Source: Caldimonas sp. | GTDB lineage: Bacteria > Pseudomonadota > Gammaproteobacteria > Burkholderiales > Burkholderiaceae_C | Reading direction: 5' to 3' | Assembly: GCA_030150305.1 (NCBI GenBank) | Contig: JASLGD010000415.1 | Span: 1 to 5,199, forward strand | Length of the DNA stretch: 5,199 nt | Part shown: positions 4,181-5,199 of the stretch, piece by piece | How the letters are laid out: each line of letters opens with the position of its first letter | How positions within the stretch are numbered: position 1 is the first letter of the stretch | Translations under genes and position numbers: made by a program | Notes under the pieces: model-generated | Database searches by the model: none | The model's input: the letters and a program-made list of their open reading frames with translations, nothing else | Told to the model about the DNA's origin: nothing

Positions 4181-5089
4181 ATGCAACGTCGCTTCGCGCT
4201 CAAGGCCATCTCTGCCGCAATCGCCGCATCGGGACTGGTCTCGCTGCCAGCGCTCGCCGCCGACGACACGATCAAGGTCGGCATCCTGCATTCGCTGTCG
4301 GGAACGATGGCCATCTCGGAGACGGTCCTCAAGGACGTCGCCCTGATGACGATCGACGAGATCAACGCCAAGGGCGGCGTCCTCGGCAAGAAGCTCGAGC
4401 CGGTCGTCGTCGACCCGGCGTCGAACTGGCCGCTCTTCGCCGAGAAGGCCAAGCAGCTGATCACGCAGGACAAGGTCGCCGTCGTCTTCGGCTGCTGGAC
4501 GAGCGTGTCGCGCAAGTCCGTGCTGCCGGTCTTCGAGGAGACCAACGCGCTGCTGTTCTACCCGGTGCAGTACGAAGGCGAGGAGCTCTCGAAGAACGTC
4601 TTCTACACGGGCGCGGCGCCGAACCAGCAGGCGATCCCCGCGGTCGAGTACCTGATGAGCAAGGACGGCGGCTCGGCCAAGCGCTTCGTGCTGCTCGGCA
4701 CCGACTACGTCTATCCGCGCACCACGAACAAGATCCTGCGCGCCTTCCTGCACAGCAAGGGCATCAAGGACGAGGACATCATGGAGGAGTACACGCCGTT
4801 CGGCCACTCCGACTACCAGACGATCATCGGCAAGATCAAGAAGTTCGCGGCCGAGGGCAAGAAGACGGCGGTCGTCTCGACGATCAACGGCGACTCGAAC
4901 GTGCCCTTCTACAAGGAGCTCGGCAACCAGGGCCTGAAGGCGACCGACGTGCCCGTCGTCGCGTTCTCGGTCGGCGAAGAAGAGCTGCGCGGCGTCGACA
5001 CCAAGCCGCTGGTCGGCCACCTGGCCGCGTGGAACTACTTCATGAGCATCAAGAACCCGACCAACGCGGCGTTCATCAAGGAATGGTAG
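4181..5089 (+). CDS. urtA: Urea ABC transporter substrate-binding protein UrtA, interrupted by an in-frame amber codon
   Basis: Periplasmic urea-binding component of the UrtABCDE uptake system (type-1 periplasmic binding fold, branched-chain amino acid receptor-like). The signal peptide is residues 1-26 (MQRRF, hydrophobic core, PALA cleavage site). The mature part shows IKVGILHSLSGTMAISE, MTIDEINAKGGVLGKKLEPVVVDPASNWP, VFGCWTSVSRKSVLPVFEE, LLFYPVQYEGEE, FLLGTDYVYPRT-like VLLGTDYVYPRT, and VVSTINGDSNVPFYKEL, all recognisable UrtA blocks. The residue run ends at Trp302, where TAG (5087-5089) halts translation; family members are usually a little over 400 residues. The frame past the stop continues with UrtA sequence. 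Such a truncated product would lack part of the second lobe and probably fail to bind urea. The stop may be a real mutation or a sequence error. The start is fixed by GGGAGGA 6 nt upstream, and a sigma-54 promoter precedes it. The remaining transporter genes would be expected beyond the right edge. Confidence 0.9.
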   Translation: MQRRFALKAISAAIAASGLVSLPALAADDTIKVGILHSLSGTMAISETVLKDVALMTIDEINAKGGVLGKKLEPVVVDPASNWPLFAEKAKQLITQDKVAVVFGCWTSVSRKSVLPVFEETNALLFYPVQYEGEELSKNVFYTGAAPNQQAIPAVEYLMSKDGGSAKRFVLLGTDYVYPRTTNKILRAFLHSKGIKDEDIMEEYTPFGHSDYQTIIGKIKKFAAEGKKTAVVSTINGDSNVPFYKELGNQGLKATDVPVVAFSVGEEELRGVDTKPLVGHLAAWNYFMSIKNPTNAAFIKEW

Positions 5090-5199
5090 GACTGGGCCAG
5101 GAAGAACAACCTGCCCAGCAAGGACAAGCCGCTCACCAACGACCCGATGGAAGCCACCTACATCGGCATCCACATGTGGGCGCAGGCGGTGGAGAAGGC
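5090..5199 (+). pseudogene. urtA: Continuation of urtA beyond the amber codon (partial, runs off the right edge)
   Basis: In the same frame as urtA, directly after the TAG, 36 codons remain open to the window end. They encode DWARKNNLP, a lysine-rich linker and NDPMEATYIGIHMWAQAVEK; the block around PMEATYIGIHMW is a well-known C-terminal segment of UrtA. No frame change is needed, so a single base substitution explains the break. A CAG glutamine codon changed to TAG is the simplest origin (one C-to-T transition), though TAC, TGG, AAG or GAG are also one step away. Confidence 0.85.

Noticed and set aside
5087..5089. The urtA TAG as a programmed recoding site such as pyrrolysine.
   Set aside because: Pyrrolysine is not expected in a betaproteobacterial transport protein, no downstream structure is evident, and a single CAG-to-TAG change explains it.
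3824..5173. A 449-codon open frame on the minus strand opposite urtA and the Rieske gene.
   Set aside because: It is antisense to clear UrtA and Rieske coding sequence, crosses a promoter and a hairpin, and its Asp/Arg/Val-rich product matches no family. It is a GC-bias shadow.
1..5199. Searched by eye for CRISPR repeats, tRNA or rRNA, insertion-sequence ends, phage or defence genes.
   Set aside because: No regularly spaced repeats, transposase motifs, terminal repeats with target duplications, or RNA-gene signatures were seen.

Overview
The window reads as chromosomal DNA from a very GC-rich betaproteobacterium, probably of the Burkholderiales. The reasons are the strong G/C bias at third codon positions, the divergent rne/rluC pair, and a HAD phosphatase followed by a small Rieske protein downstream of rluC. 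From memory that order is common in this group. The genus cannot be fixed from the sequence alone.

Layout, left to right. Positions 1-625 (minus strand) encode the first 208 residues of ribonuclease E. Positions 626-1187 are the divergent rne/rluC control region: a near-perfect -10 box pointing toward rne, then a long rne leader with three strong inverted repeats, the last one abutting the rne Shine-Dalgarno. Positions 1188-2147 (plus) hold the 23S rRNA pseudouridine synthase RluC, whose true start is uncertain. Positions 2285-2869 encode a lipoprotein with a SYLF/YSC84 domain. Positions 2919-3578 encode a HAD phosphatase of the Gph type, overlapping by 8 nt a small Rieske [2Fe-2S] protein at 3571-3984. 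A 12-bp GC-rich hairpin starts on the base after the Rieske stop codon. A well-matched sigma-54 (-24/-12) promoter at 4091-4105 then leads into urtA, the periplasmic urea-binding protein of an ABC transporter, from 4181.

How the parts work together. The rne and rluC genes share an upstream region and both concern RNA metabolism: mRNA/rRNA processing and 23S rRNA modification. The HAD and Rieske genes look like one translationally coupled unit. urtA begins a separate nitrogen-scavenging unit whose sigma-54 promoter fits control by nitrogen limitation.

The most striking anomaly is an in-frame amber codon (5087-5089) inside urtA. Reading past it, the same frame stays open to the window end and resumes recognisable UrtA sequence. 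The gene is therefore a point-mutated pseudogene, a sequence error, or a rare suppressed stop. I found no mobile element, CRISPR array, tRNA, rRNA or defence system, and most of the window is ordinary housekeeping sequence.
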